DNA from: Actinomycetota bacterium
Lineage (GTDB): Bacteria > Actinomycetota > Acidimicrobiia > IMCC26256 > PALSA-610
Assembly: GCA_030839005.1 (NCBI GenBank)
Contig: JAUZEM010000047.1
Location: 1-9,168 of the forward strand
Direction: 5' to 3'
DNA length: 9,168 nucleotides
The notes beneath the pieces are model-generated. The model was not told where the DNA came from. It did no database searches and saw only the letters and a list, made by a program, of their open reading frames with translations. Made by a program: the position numbers and the translations under genes. Of this stretch, positions 1 through 5,502 are shown piece after piece. The first letter of the stretch is position 1. Every line of letters begins with the position of its first letter.

Positions 1-15
1 GGGCCGCGCGCGGGA

Positions 16-34
16 TGCCTGCACACAGCAGGCA
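16..34. repeat. Short perfect inverted repeat (7-bp arms, 5-nt loop)
   Basis: TGCCTGC at 16-22 pairs perfectly with GCAGGCA at 28-34 around the loop ACACA. It lies at the extreme left edge, ahead of the DUF1003 gene and next to a second inverted repeat. No T-run follows, so it is not a classical intrinsic terminator. It may be a leader hairpin, the end of an upstream transcript outside the window, or a protein-binding site. The structure is seen directly; a function is not. Confidence 0.4.
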
Positions 35-44
35 GACTGTGCGG

Positions 45-61
45 TCGGGGACCGTCCCCGA
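45..61. repeat. Perfect 17-bp palindrome upstream of the DUF1003 gene
   Basis: TCGGGGAC at 45-52 and GTCCCCGA at 54-61 are perfect 8-bp arms around a single C. A 1-nt centre suits a dimeric DNA-binding protein better than RNA. As RNA, a 6-bp stem with a 5-nt loop would still form. It ends just before the GGAGG ribosome binding site of the ATG at 78, so it sits in the leader, which argues against the upstream ATG at 15. Operator function is inferred. Confidence 0.4.
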
Positions 62-77
62 ACCGGAGGCTGAAGAG

Positions 78-488
78 ATGCCCACGCTCGACCAGACCAC
101 CCTGCACAGTCCCGTCGTCGTCAAACAACTCGAGAAGCGCGCGTCGGACTTGCAGTTGCGCGTCGCCGACAGGATTACGGCGTTCGCGGGCTCGATGAAC
201 TTCGTCTACATCCACGCGGCGCTGTTCGCGCTCTGGATGCTGGTATTGGAGAAGAGCCCGTGGCCGACGCTCACGCTCGTGGTGTCGCTCGAAGCCATCT
301 TCCTCTCGACCTTCGTCATGATCGGCCAGAACCGCCAAGCCGCGTTCCAGCAGGCGAAGGCCGACCACGACTATGCCGAGGAGGAAGCGCTGCTCAAGGA
401 GAACACCGACCTCACCCGCACGATTCAAACGCTCACCCTGGAGCTGCACGAGCGGCTGTGTGGGCCGGCGTCCAACGCCGACGCGTGA
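78..488 (+). CDS. DUF1003 family membrane protein
   Basis: This is a 136-residue protein of the DUF1003 family, whose function is unknown. The core runs from about residue 28 (RVADRITAFAGSMNF) through a first membrane segment (about 41-57), a short WP-containing turn, a second membrane segment (about 64-83, with the family hallmark LEAIFLSTFV) and the conserved MIGQNRQ. An acidic, probably coiled-coil tail follows (about 95-127). The ATG at 78 is preferred because GGAGG at 65-69 sits 8 nt upstream; an in-frame ATG at 15 would add 21 residues across two inverted repeats. The 3' end overlaps the convergent PAP2 gene by 56 nt. The family call is confident; the cellular role is unknown. Confidence 0.88.
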   Translation: MPTLDQTTLHSPVVVKQLEKRASDLQLRVADRITAFAGSMNFVYIHAALFALWMLVLEKSPWPTLTLVVSLEAIFLSTFVMIGQNRQAAFQQAKADHDYAEEEALLKENTDLTRTIQTLTLELHERLCGPASNADA

Positions 489-1263
489 TCGCGGCGCGCA
501 CGCAGCGCTCGAATACCACTGCGGCGGCCGCGACGATCACGCCCACCACGCCGTCGAGCCAATAGTGGTTGCCGGTCACCACGACGACGACCATCGTGAC
601 GATGGGATGGGCGAGCGCGATCCAGCGCCAGCGCGTCGTCGTCGCGACCACGATGGTCACCCCGATGATCGCAGCCCACGCGACGTGTACAGAGGGCATG
701 GCCGACAACTGGGCCGGGCCCGACTTGCCGAACGCGGGGTAGACGGTCTGGCCGAAGAGCGCGGGCGTGTCGACGATGTGCAGCGCAGGCACCAACCGCG
801 GCGGCGCGACGGGGATGAGCTGGATCGCCAGGCACCAGAGGGTCGTCAGCGCGATGACATTCCGGACCGCGGGGTAGTGGTCGCGGTGGCGGAACCAGAG
901 CCAGACCAAGAAGACGCCCATCGACGGGATGTGCACCGTGGCGTAGAAGACGTTGCACGCCTGGATCAACGGCGAGCTCTTGAGGAACAGGTGCTGCAGG
1001 CCGTGCTCGTTCGGAAGGTGCATCGCGCGTTCGAGGTCCCAGACCCGCTGGCCCGCGTGGATCGCACCGTTCACCTTCAGCACCGAGATCGTTCCGACGA
1101 CGCGCCAGAGCGCGTAGAGGACGAGCACGATCGCGAGCTCGCGCGCCAACGGCGCGACCCGCGTCAGCCAGCGTTGTCGCGACGCGCGCGCGGCGATACC
1201 CGCAGTCCCGAGCACGGCCCCGGCCTCGACCGCGACGTTCCACGGCATCCATCCGAGGCTCAC
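433..1263 (-). CDS. PAP2-superfamily membrane phosphatase/phosphotransferase
   Basis: This 276-residue multi-pass membrane protein has the PAP2 (type 2 phosphatidic acid phosphatase) signatures. They are APPR at 153-156 in the place of the first motif, SAMPSVH at 187-193 (catalytic His193 of motif C2), and GNHYWLD at 231-237 (motif C3, with His233 as nucleophile and Asp237). The arrangement resembles the PAP2_3/Aur1-like branch, which acts on lipid phosphates or transfers phospho-headgroups; the substrate cannot be read here. Hydrophobic segments lie at about 42-60, 104-123, 136-152, 194-208, 217-230 and 238-250. It starts at a GTG overlapping the previous stop codon (GTGA) and has GGAAG-type ribosome binding sites in the hexamer repeat just upstream. 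It is third in the acyl-CoA dehydrogenase operon. Confidence 0.85.
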   Translation of the reverse strand: MSLGWMPWNVAVEAGAVLGTAGIAARASRQRWLTRVAPLARELAIVLVLYALWRVVGTISVLKVNGAIHAGQRVWDLERAMHLPNEHGLQHLFLKSSPLIQACNVFYATVHIPSMGVFLVWLWFRHRDHYPAVRNVIALTTLWCLAIQLIPVAPPRLVPALHIVDTPALFGQTVYPAFGKSGPAQLSAMPSVHVAWAAIIGVTIVVATTTRWRWIALAHPIVTMVVVVVTGNHYWLDGVVGVIVAAAAVVFERCVRAAITRRRWTPAHTAARAAPG

Positions 1264-1697
1264 GCTTCCGCTTCCGCTTCCGCCCGCTCGTACGCGCGCG
1301 CGACGTGGCCGCGCAGCAGGTCGATCGTGCGCGCGAACGCCACCTCGACACCCCAGGGGTCGAGCTCGACCCAGTCGGGGTCGAGCTGCGCGTCGAGCGG
1401 CCGCGCGCTACGGAGCCCGCCGGGCGACAGCGCGCTCCGGACTACGAGCCACGAGGTACCGGCCGCCGCCGCGATCGGCCGGCCCTTTGGATGCTGGATC
1501 ACCGGACAGCCGGCGACGAATCGGCGCCGCGCGTGGCCGATCGGTCGCGCGATCTCCGCGAGCCGGGCGACGAGGTCGGGGTGGCAGCGCAGCTCGCCGA
1601 TCGGCAGGTCGGGCGCCCAGCCGCGCCCGGGCTCGTGGTCGGCACGCGCCAGCCATTCCAGCAGCGCCGGCTCGAGCCGCGTCGGCTCATGGTTCAC
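1260..1697 (-). CDS. Hypothetical protein, 145 aa, coupled to acyl-CoA dehydrogenase and PAP2
   Basis: I do not recognise this family. The protein is soluble, with no signal peptide or membrane helix. It has an acidic N-terminal half (WLARADHEPGRGWAPDLPIGEL), a central stretch containing GCPVIQHPKGRPIAAAAG (residues about 63-80), a Trp/Asp-rich segment (DPDWVELDPWGVEVAF) and a helical, Arg-rich end finishing in alternating Glu-Ala. Its reality is supported by 4-nt overlaps on both sides: its GTG shares bases with the acyl-CoA dehydrogenase TGA, and its TGA shares bases with the PAP2 GTG. No clear Shine-Dalgarno precedes it, so translation probably depends on ribosomes finishing the dehydrogenase gene. 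Several out-of-frame readings exist here because of high GC, but only this one links exactly to both neighbours. Confidence 0.7.
   Translation of the reverse strand: MNHEPTRLEPALLEWLARADHEPGRGWAPDLPIGELRCHPDLVARLAEIARPIGHARRRFVAGCPVIQHPKGRPIAAAAGTSWLVVRSALSPGGLRSARPLDAQLDPDWVELDPWGVEVAFARTIDLLRGHVARAYERAEAEAEA
1264..1281 (-). repeat. Hexamer microsatellite (GGAAGC)x3 acting as coupled ribosome binding site
   Basis: Three perfect copies of GGAAGC (read on the - strand) sit directly before the GTG start of the PAP2 gene and encode the Ala/Glu-alternating C-terminus of the upstream 145-residue protein. The middle copy places GGAAG 7 nt before the GTG, which is good Shine-Dalgarno spacing. Because the unit is 6 nt, copy-number change would keep the upstream frame and simply move SD-like cores. 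The repeat is seen directly; the ribosome-binding role is inferred. Confidence 0.6.
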
Positions 1698-2821
1698 GGT
1701 TCACGCGGGAGGCCGAGGATCTTTTCTCCGAGAATGTTGCGCTGCACTTCGCTCGTCCCTCCGCCGATCGTCAACGCGCGCGCGTACAGATAGCCGTACT
1801 GCCAGCCCGCGCGGTCGGGCTCGCCGTACGGCCCTCGGTCGGAGCACAGGCCGTACGCACCCGCGAGCTCCATCGCCGTCGCCATCACGTGCTGACCGTG
1901 CTCGTCGGAGAGCGCCTTGCGGACCGACGCCTCGGGGCCGGGTTCGAGCCCGCGCACGCGCGCGGAGACGGTGCGCAGACGGATGAGGCGCAGCACTTCG
2001 GCCTCGACGTAAAGACCGGCGAGCCGCTGCCGTAGCAGCACGTCACGCGTGCCGCCGTGATCGCGGACGAGCTGGAGCACGTCGTTCGCGGTCGGCCCGC
2101 GACCCCAGAGCGCGCCCTCACCCGACAGCGAGACGCGCTCGTTGCCGAGCGTGACCTTCGCGAGTCGCCAGCCGTCGTGCTCCTTGCCGACGATGTTGGC
2201 TGCGGGAACGCGTACATCGTTGAAGAACACCTCGTTGAACTCGTGGGTGCCGGTCATCTGCACGATCGGTTTGACCTCGATGCCGGGGGAGTGCATGTCG
2301 ACGACGAAGTAGGTGATGCCGTGATGGGCATCGGCCCCGGGATCGGTGCGTGCGAGGAGGATGCCCCACTGCGCGACGTGGGCGAGCGTCGTCCAGACCT
2401 TCTCGCCGTTCACGACGAATTCGTCACCGTCGCGCGCCGCGCGGGTCGTCAGCGACGAGAGGTCGCTCCCCGCGCCGGGCTCGCTGAACAGCTGGCACCA
2501 GATCTCGGAGCCGTCGAGCAGGCCGGGCAGCCACCTCTGCCTCTGCTCGTCCGTGCCCGCGACGAGCAGGGTGGGGCCGGCCCAGCCGATGCCGATCGGA
2601 TTGACGGGCCGGGGCACCTTCAGCTCGCGCATGAGCTCGTCGAGCTCGAGCTGTTCGGCCGGTCCGGCGGCGAGGCCCCAGGGCTCCGGCCAGTGCGGTG
2701 TGACGAGGCCGGCGCGCGCGAGGCGGGTGTTCCAATCGGACGGATAGGTGCCGTCCGCGGCGTATTTGCCGACCAGCGCACGCAGGCACTCCGCCGGGGA
2801 AAGCGTACGCGGGAAAGCCAC
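1694..2821 (-). CDS. Acyl-CoA dehydrogenase (FadE-like)
   Basis: This 375-residue flavoprotein should oxidise an acyl-CoA thioester to the 2,3-enoyl-CoA, using FAD and passing electrons to an electron-transfer flavoprotein. Visible signatures are CQLFSEPGAGSDL at about 109-121 and NGEKVWTT at 138-145 (acyl-CoA/FAD binding in the middle beta domain), VTLGNERVSL at 223-232, and the C-terminal ARALTIGGGTSEVQRNILGE (347-366). The usual catalytic Glu of the IYEGT motif is Gly354 here; Glu228 before Arg229 occupies the alternative position used in LCAD and isovaleryl-CoA dehydrogenase. The overall type resembles mycobacterial FadE enzymes, some of which work as heteromers; the substrate is unknown. 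It starts at GTG with no obvious Shine-Dalgarno and heads a GTGA-coupled operon. Confidence 0.92.
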   Translation of the reverse strand: MAFPRTLSPAECLRALVGKYAADGTYPSDWNTRLARAGLVTPHWPEPWGLAAGPAEQLELDELMRELKVPRPVNPIGIGWAGPTLLVAGTDEQRQRWLPGLLDGSEIWCQLFSEPGAGSDLSSLTTRAARDGDEFVVNGEKVWTTLAHVAQWGILLARTDPGADAHHGITYFVVDMHSPGIEVKPIVQMTGTHEFNEVFFNDVRVPAANIVGKEHDGWRLAKVTLGNERVSLSGEGALWGRGPTANDVLQLVRDHGGTRDVLLRQRLAGLYVEAEVLRLIRLRTVSARVRGLEPGPEASVRKALSDEHGQHVMATAMELAGAYGLCSDRGPYGEPDRAGWQYGYLYARALTIGGGTSEVQRNILGEKILGLPREP

Positions 2822-2836
2822 GAGCGCGAACCTATT

Positions 2837-2864
2837 TCATCCACACCGATGATTCGCTCCGAAC
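2837..2864 (+). promoter_or_regulatory. Putative SigK-type ECF promoter (autoregulatory)
   Basis: TCATCC at 2837-2842 and CCGAAC at 2859-2864 are separated by 16 nt. From memory, the mycobacterial SigK consensus is CCATCC, 16-17 nt, CCGAAT, so each hexamer matches 5 of 6 with correct spacing. It lies immediately ahead of the ECF sigma gene whose partner is an RskA-type anti-sigma, the setting expected for an autoregulated SigK-like promoter. Transcription would start near 2871-2873. The match is seen; use by this sigma factor is inferred. Confidence 0.6.
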
Positions 2865-2901
2865 TTCACGCGTGCGAAGCGAGGGCCCGAGGCCGGCCAC
2901 G

Positions 2902-3474
2902 ATGTCGGACGCGCAGCGCGGCGCGGCCGCGGATGGTGACCTGGCCCGTGTGGTCGCAGAAGGCGACCGGCTCGCGCTGGGCGAGCTCTACTCCCGGCAC
3001 GCGGGCCCGTGCTTTGCACTCGCGCGGCGCGTCCTTGCCGATCGCGTGCTCGCGGAGGAGGTCGTGCAGGAGGTGTTTCTTCACCTGTGGCGCCGGCCCG
3101 AACGGTTCGATCCGAGCCGCGGCTCCATGCGCTCCTTCCTGTTCGCTCAGGTGCACGGACGTTCGGTCGACCTGCTGCGCGCGGAGACGGCGCGACGCGC
3201 GCGCGAGCAACGCGAGGCGTTTCGCAGCCCGACGATCGACGTCGATCTGGAGCGCGCCGTCGCCGAGCTCAGCGAGGGTGAAGCGGTCCGGCGCGCGCTC
3301 GCGGATCTCTCCGAAGGCGAACGCGGGGCGATCGAGCTCGCGTACTTCGGCGGGCACACGTATCGCGAGGTCGCGGTGTTGCTCGAGCTCCCGGAAGGAA
3401 CGGTGAAGAGCCGGATCCGCTCGGGGTTGCTGCGGCTGCGCGCCGCGCTGATCGACGCGGGGGTGAACGAGTGA
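2902..3474 (+). CDS. sigK: ECF RNA polymerase sigma factor, SigK-like
   Basis: This 190-residue two-domain sigma factor has region 2 at about 26-95, including AEEVVQEVFLHLW (region 2.2, core RNA polymerase contact), and region 4 at about 127-182, with the helix-turn-helix TYREVAVLLELPEGTVKSRI that reads the -35 element. Region 1.1 and most of region 3 are absent, as expected for ECF sigmas. The ATG at 2902 is chosen for its GAGG 9 nt upstream; an in-frame GTG at 2872 falls almost exactly at the predicted transcript start and could be a leaderless alternative adding 10 residues. The stop overlaps the anti-sigma start (GTGA). The SigK/ECF19 assignment rests mainly on the RskA partner and the promoter match. 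Confidence 0.88.
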   Translation: MSDAQRGAAADGDLARVVAEGDRLALGELYSRHAGPCFALARRVLADRVLAEEVVQEVFLHLWRRPERFDPSRGSMRSFLFAQVHGRSVDLLRAETARRAREQREAFRSPTIDVDLERAVAELSEGEAVRRALADLSEGERGAIELAYFGGHTYREVAVLLELPEGTVKSRIRSGLLRLRAALIDAGVNE

Positions 3475-4259
3475 ACGTGCCGGCCCCGAACGATCCCGAG
3501 CTCGACGCGCTCCTGGGCGCCTACGCGCTCGACGCGTTGGATACGGACGAACGGATCCGCGTCGACGTCTACCTCGCCGGCAATGCCCGCGCTCGCGACG
3601 AGGTCGACGAGCTGCGCGAGAGCGCGGCGTCGCTCGCGCTGGCTCCCGTCGACGATGCGACGGCGCCCCCCGAGCTCTGGGACCGCATCGCGCGCACGAT
3701 CCAGGACGACCTGGCTCCCGAGATCGGGTCCGGCGGCGATACGGGCGGCGCCGACCTCGCGGCGCGCCGAACCCGGCGTCTGGCACGCAGTGTGCGCTGG
3801 GTGTCGCTGGTGGCCGCCGCGGCAGCAGTGGCCGCGGCTTTGCTCGCCGCGCAGGTGATCTCGCTGCACCACCGCCTCGACGACGCGCGCACGACGGGGG
3901 AGAAGGACGCGGCGGCAGCCTTCGTACGGGCCGGACGCGCGGCCGGTGCCCGCCAGGTCGCGTTGGCACCCGCGCACGGTGCCGCGGTCGCGCGGGTCGT
4001 CCTGCTGCCCGACGGCAGCGGCTACGTGAAGAACGATGGTCTCGCGCGCCTCGATGCCGAGCACACGTACCAGCTGTGGGCGCTCACGGGCACCGCCGAT
4101 CGAACCGTCGCCATCTCGGCCGGCGTGCTCGGCCCGAACCCGAACGCGGCCGCATTCCGGACGTCGCCCGATGTCCACGGCTTCGCGATCACCGTCGAGC
4201 GGTCCCCCGGCGTCGCGCAGCCGTCGCAGACGCCGTATGCCAGCGCCACACTGACGTGA
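3471..4259 (+). CDS. rskA: RskA-type membrane anti-sigma factor
   Basis: This 262-residue single-pass membrane protein is predicted to hold the adjacent ECF sigma factor inactive at the membrane. The N-terminal cytoplasmic domain (about 8-60, with LLGAYALDALDTDERIRVDVYL) is the anti-sigma domain. It lacks the His-x3-Cys-x2-Cys zinc motif, as in RskA. One membrane helix spans about 110-132. The C-terminal extracytoplasmic RskA domain (about 145-262) includes EHTYQLWALTG. In M. tuberculosis RskA is cleaved by regulated proteolysis to free SigK; the same is inferred here. The GTG start overlaps the sigma stop, with GGGGG 7 nt upstream, so the two are made in linked amounts. The gap to hemW is 33 nt, short enough for read-through. 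Confidence 0.9.
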   Translation: MNVPAPNDPELDALLGAYALDALDTDERIRVDVYLAGNARARDEVDELRESAASLALAPVDDATAPPELWDRIARTIQDDLAPEIGSGGDTGGADLAARRTRRLARSVRWVSLVAAAAAVAAALLAAQVISLHHRLDDARTTGEKDAAAAFVRAGRAAGARQVALAPAHGAAVARVVLLPDGSGYVKNDGLARLDAEHTYQLWALTGTADRTVAISAGVLGPNPNAAAFRTSPDVHGFAITVERSPGVAQPSQTPYASATLT

Positions 4260-4292
4260 CCGCGAGCCGCTCCACCCGCGCGACGATGGTGC

Positions 4293-5477
4293 GTGCCCGT
4301 CGCGGTCCCATTCGGTGTTTACGTCCACATCCCGTTCTGCGCGTCGCGTTGTGATTACTGCGACTTCGCGACGTGGACGGATCGTGAACATCTGATCGAT
4401 GCCTATGTCACCGCGTGCGTGACGGACCTCACGCGCCGGCGGGTCTCGGGTCTGCCCGTCGCGACCAGTGTTTTCTTCGGCGGTGGAACGCCGTCGCTGC
4501 TTGCGGCGGAACAGCTCACGCGGATCCTCGACGCCGTCGAGCGCACGGAGGGCGCCGAGGTCACCGTCGAATGCAACCCCGACAGCGTCGATGCCGCCAA
4601 GCTCGGCGCCTACCGCCGGTCCGGCGTGAGTCGGTTGAGCCTCGGCGTGCAGTCCATGGTGCCGCATGTGCTCGCGGCGCTCGGGCGCACGCACGATCCC
4701 GCGAACGTGCGCCGCGCCGTCGCACTTGCTCGGGACGCGGGGTTCGCGCGCCTCAGCGTCGATCTCATCTACGGCACACCCGCCGAGTCGCCTGACGACT
4801 GGCAACGCTCGCTCGACGGTGCGCTCGCGCTCGGCGTCGACCACGTCAGCGCGTACGCGCTCACCATCGAACCCGCGACGGCGCTCGGTCGCCAGGTCGC
4901 GGCCGGCGCGCCCGCGCCCGACGACGATCTCCAGGCCGACGCCTACGTGCGCGCCGACTCAGTGCTCGCGGCGGCCGGACTCGAGTGGTACGAGGTGTCG
5001 AATTGGGCCCGGCCGGGCGAGGGGTGCCGCCACAACGAGCTCTACTGGACGGGAGGCGAGTACGTCGGGATCGGTTGTGCCGCCCACGGACACACGGACG
5101 GGCGCCGGTGGTGGAACGTGCGTACGCCCGAGCGGTATATCGCCGCCATCTCCGGCAGCGCCTCGGCCATCGCGGGTTCGGAGGAGCTCGATCCCGAGAC
5201 GCGCGCCGAAGAGGCGTTCTCCCTCGCGCTGCGGACGCGTGCCGGTGCGGTGGCGAACGACCGCGCCGCGGCGGTCGTCTCCGACCTCGCCGGCCAGGGG
5301 CTGCTCGAGCGAGGCCTGGTCGAGGAGCAGGGCGCGCGGATCGTCCTCACCCGCCCCGGTCGCCTCCTCGCTTCCGACCTGACCGCCCGGCTCCTCCTGG
5401 CCGGAGCGGCGTCGTCGGGTTCCGGGCCGGGGCCGGGTCACCCTGCCGCCCTGGCACTCGGTACGATTGAGTGCTAA
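4293..5477 (+). CDS. hemW: HemW, radical SAM haem chaperone
   Basis: This 394-residue protein is formerly annotated as oxygen-independent coproporphyrinogen oxidase. The radical-SAM cluster motif is Cys16-x3-Cys20-x2-Cys23 (PFCASRCDYCDF); Phe25, not Cys, follows, which separates HemW from true HemN (CxxxCxxCxC). FFGGGTPSLL at 61-70 is the SAM-binding glycine motif, and the HemW-type CRHNELYW at 245-252 is present. HemW binds haem and delivers it to respiratory enzymes. The GTG at 4293 is the only start that keeps the N-terminus before the cluster; no Shine-Dalgarno is evident. The last 25 or so residues are Gly/Ser/Ala-rich, and the final eight codons plus stop are the CIRCE operator read in frame. 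No lepA lies upstream, unlike many hemW loci. Confidence 0.93.
   Translation: MPVAVPFGVYVHIPFCASRCDYCDFATWTDREHLIDAYVTACVTDLTRRRVSGLPVATSVFFGGGTPSLLAAEQLTRILDAVERTEGAEVTVECNPDSVDAAKLGAYRRSGVSRLSLGVQSMVPHVLAALGRTHDPANVRRAVALARDAGFARLSVDLIYGTPAESPDDWQRSLDGALALGVDHVSAYALTIEPATALGRQVAAGAPAPDDDLQADAYVRADSVLAAAGLEWYEVSNWARPGEGCRHNELYWTGGEYVGIGCAAHGHTDGRRWWNVRTPERYIAAISGSASAIAGSEELDPETRAEEAFSLALRTRAGAVANDRAAAVVSDLAGQGLLERGLVEEQGARIVLTRPGRLLASDLTARLLLAGAASSGSGPGPGHPAALALGTIEC
5451..5477 (+). promoter_or_regulatory. CIRCE operator (HrcA binding site) with embedded -10 element
   Basis: The left arm CTGGCACTC (5451-5459) matches 7 of 9 positions of the consensus TTAGCACTC, the spacer is exactly 9 nt (5460-5468), and the right arm GAGTGCTAA (5469-5477) matches 9 of 9. 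HrcA, encoded just downstream, binds this element and represses heat-shock genes. The spacer contains TACGAT (5462-5467), a plausible -10 hexamer; that would start RNA near 5474 and let HrcA block polymerase directly. No convincing -35 is seen. The element also encodes the hemW C-terminus, with the TAA of the right arm as its stop codon. Confidence 0.93.
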
Positions 5478-5502
5478 CCGTGCGGACGCAGCGGAGAAGG
5501 AT

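Noticed and set aside
425..1351. Alternative - strand frame over the PAP2 gene (about 308 codons)
   Set aside because: It is a frame-shifted shadow: no membrane segments or motifs and extreme Arg content, against the PAP2 motifs in the 433-1263 frame.
373..1986. Long + strand open frame across the PAP2 and 145-residue genes
   Set aside because: The translation is Arg/His-rich low-complexity sequence, while the opposite strand encodes a clear PAP2 protein with all motifs and coupled neighbours.
4256..4354. GTGA at the rskA stop opening a frame into hemW
   Set aside because: The frame runs 33 codons out of phase into hemW and ends with no overlap to a start, so it does not form a relay. It looks like chance.
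5467..5469. TTG as the hrcA start
   Set aside because: It sits in the CIRCE spacer/right arm, upstream of the likely transcription start, and lacks a Shine-Dalgarno; the ATG at 5503 has GGAG at good spacing.
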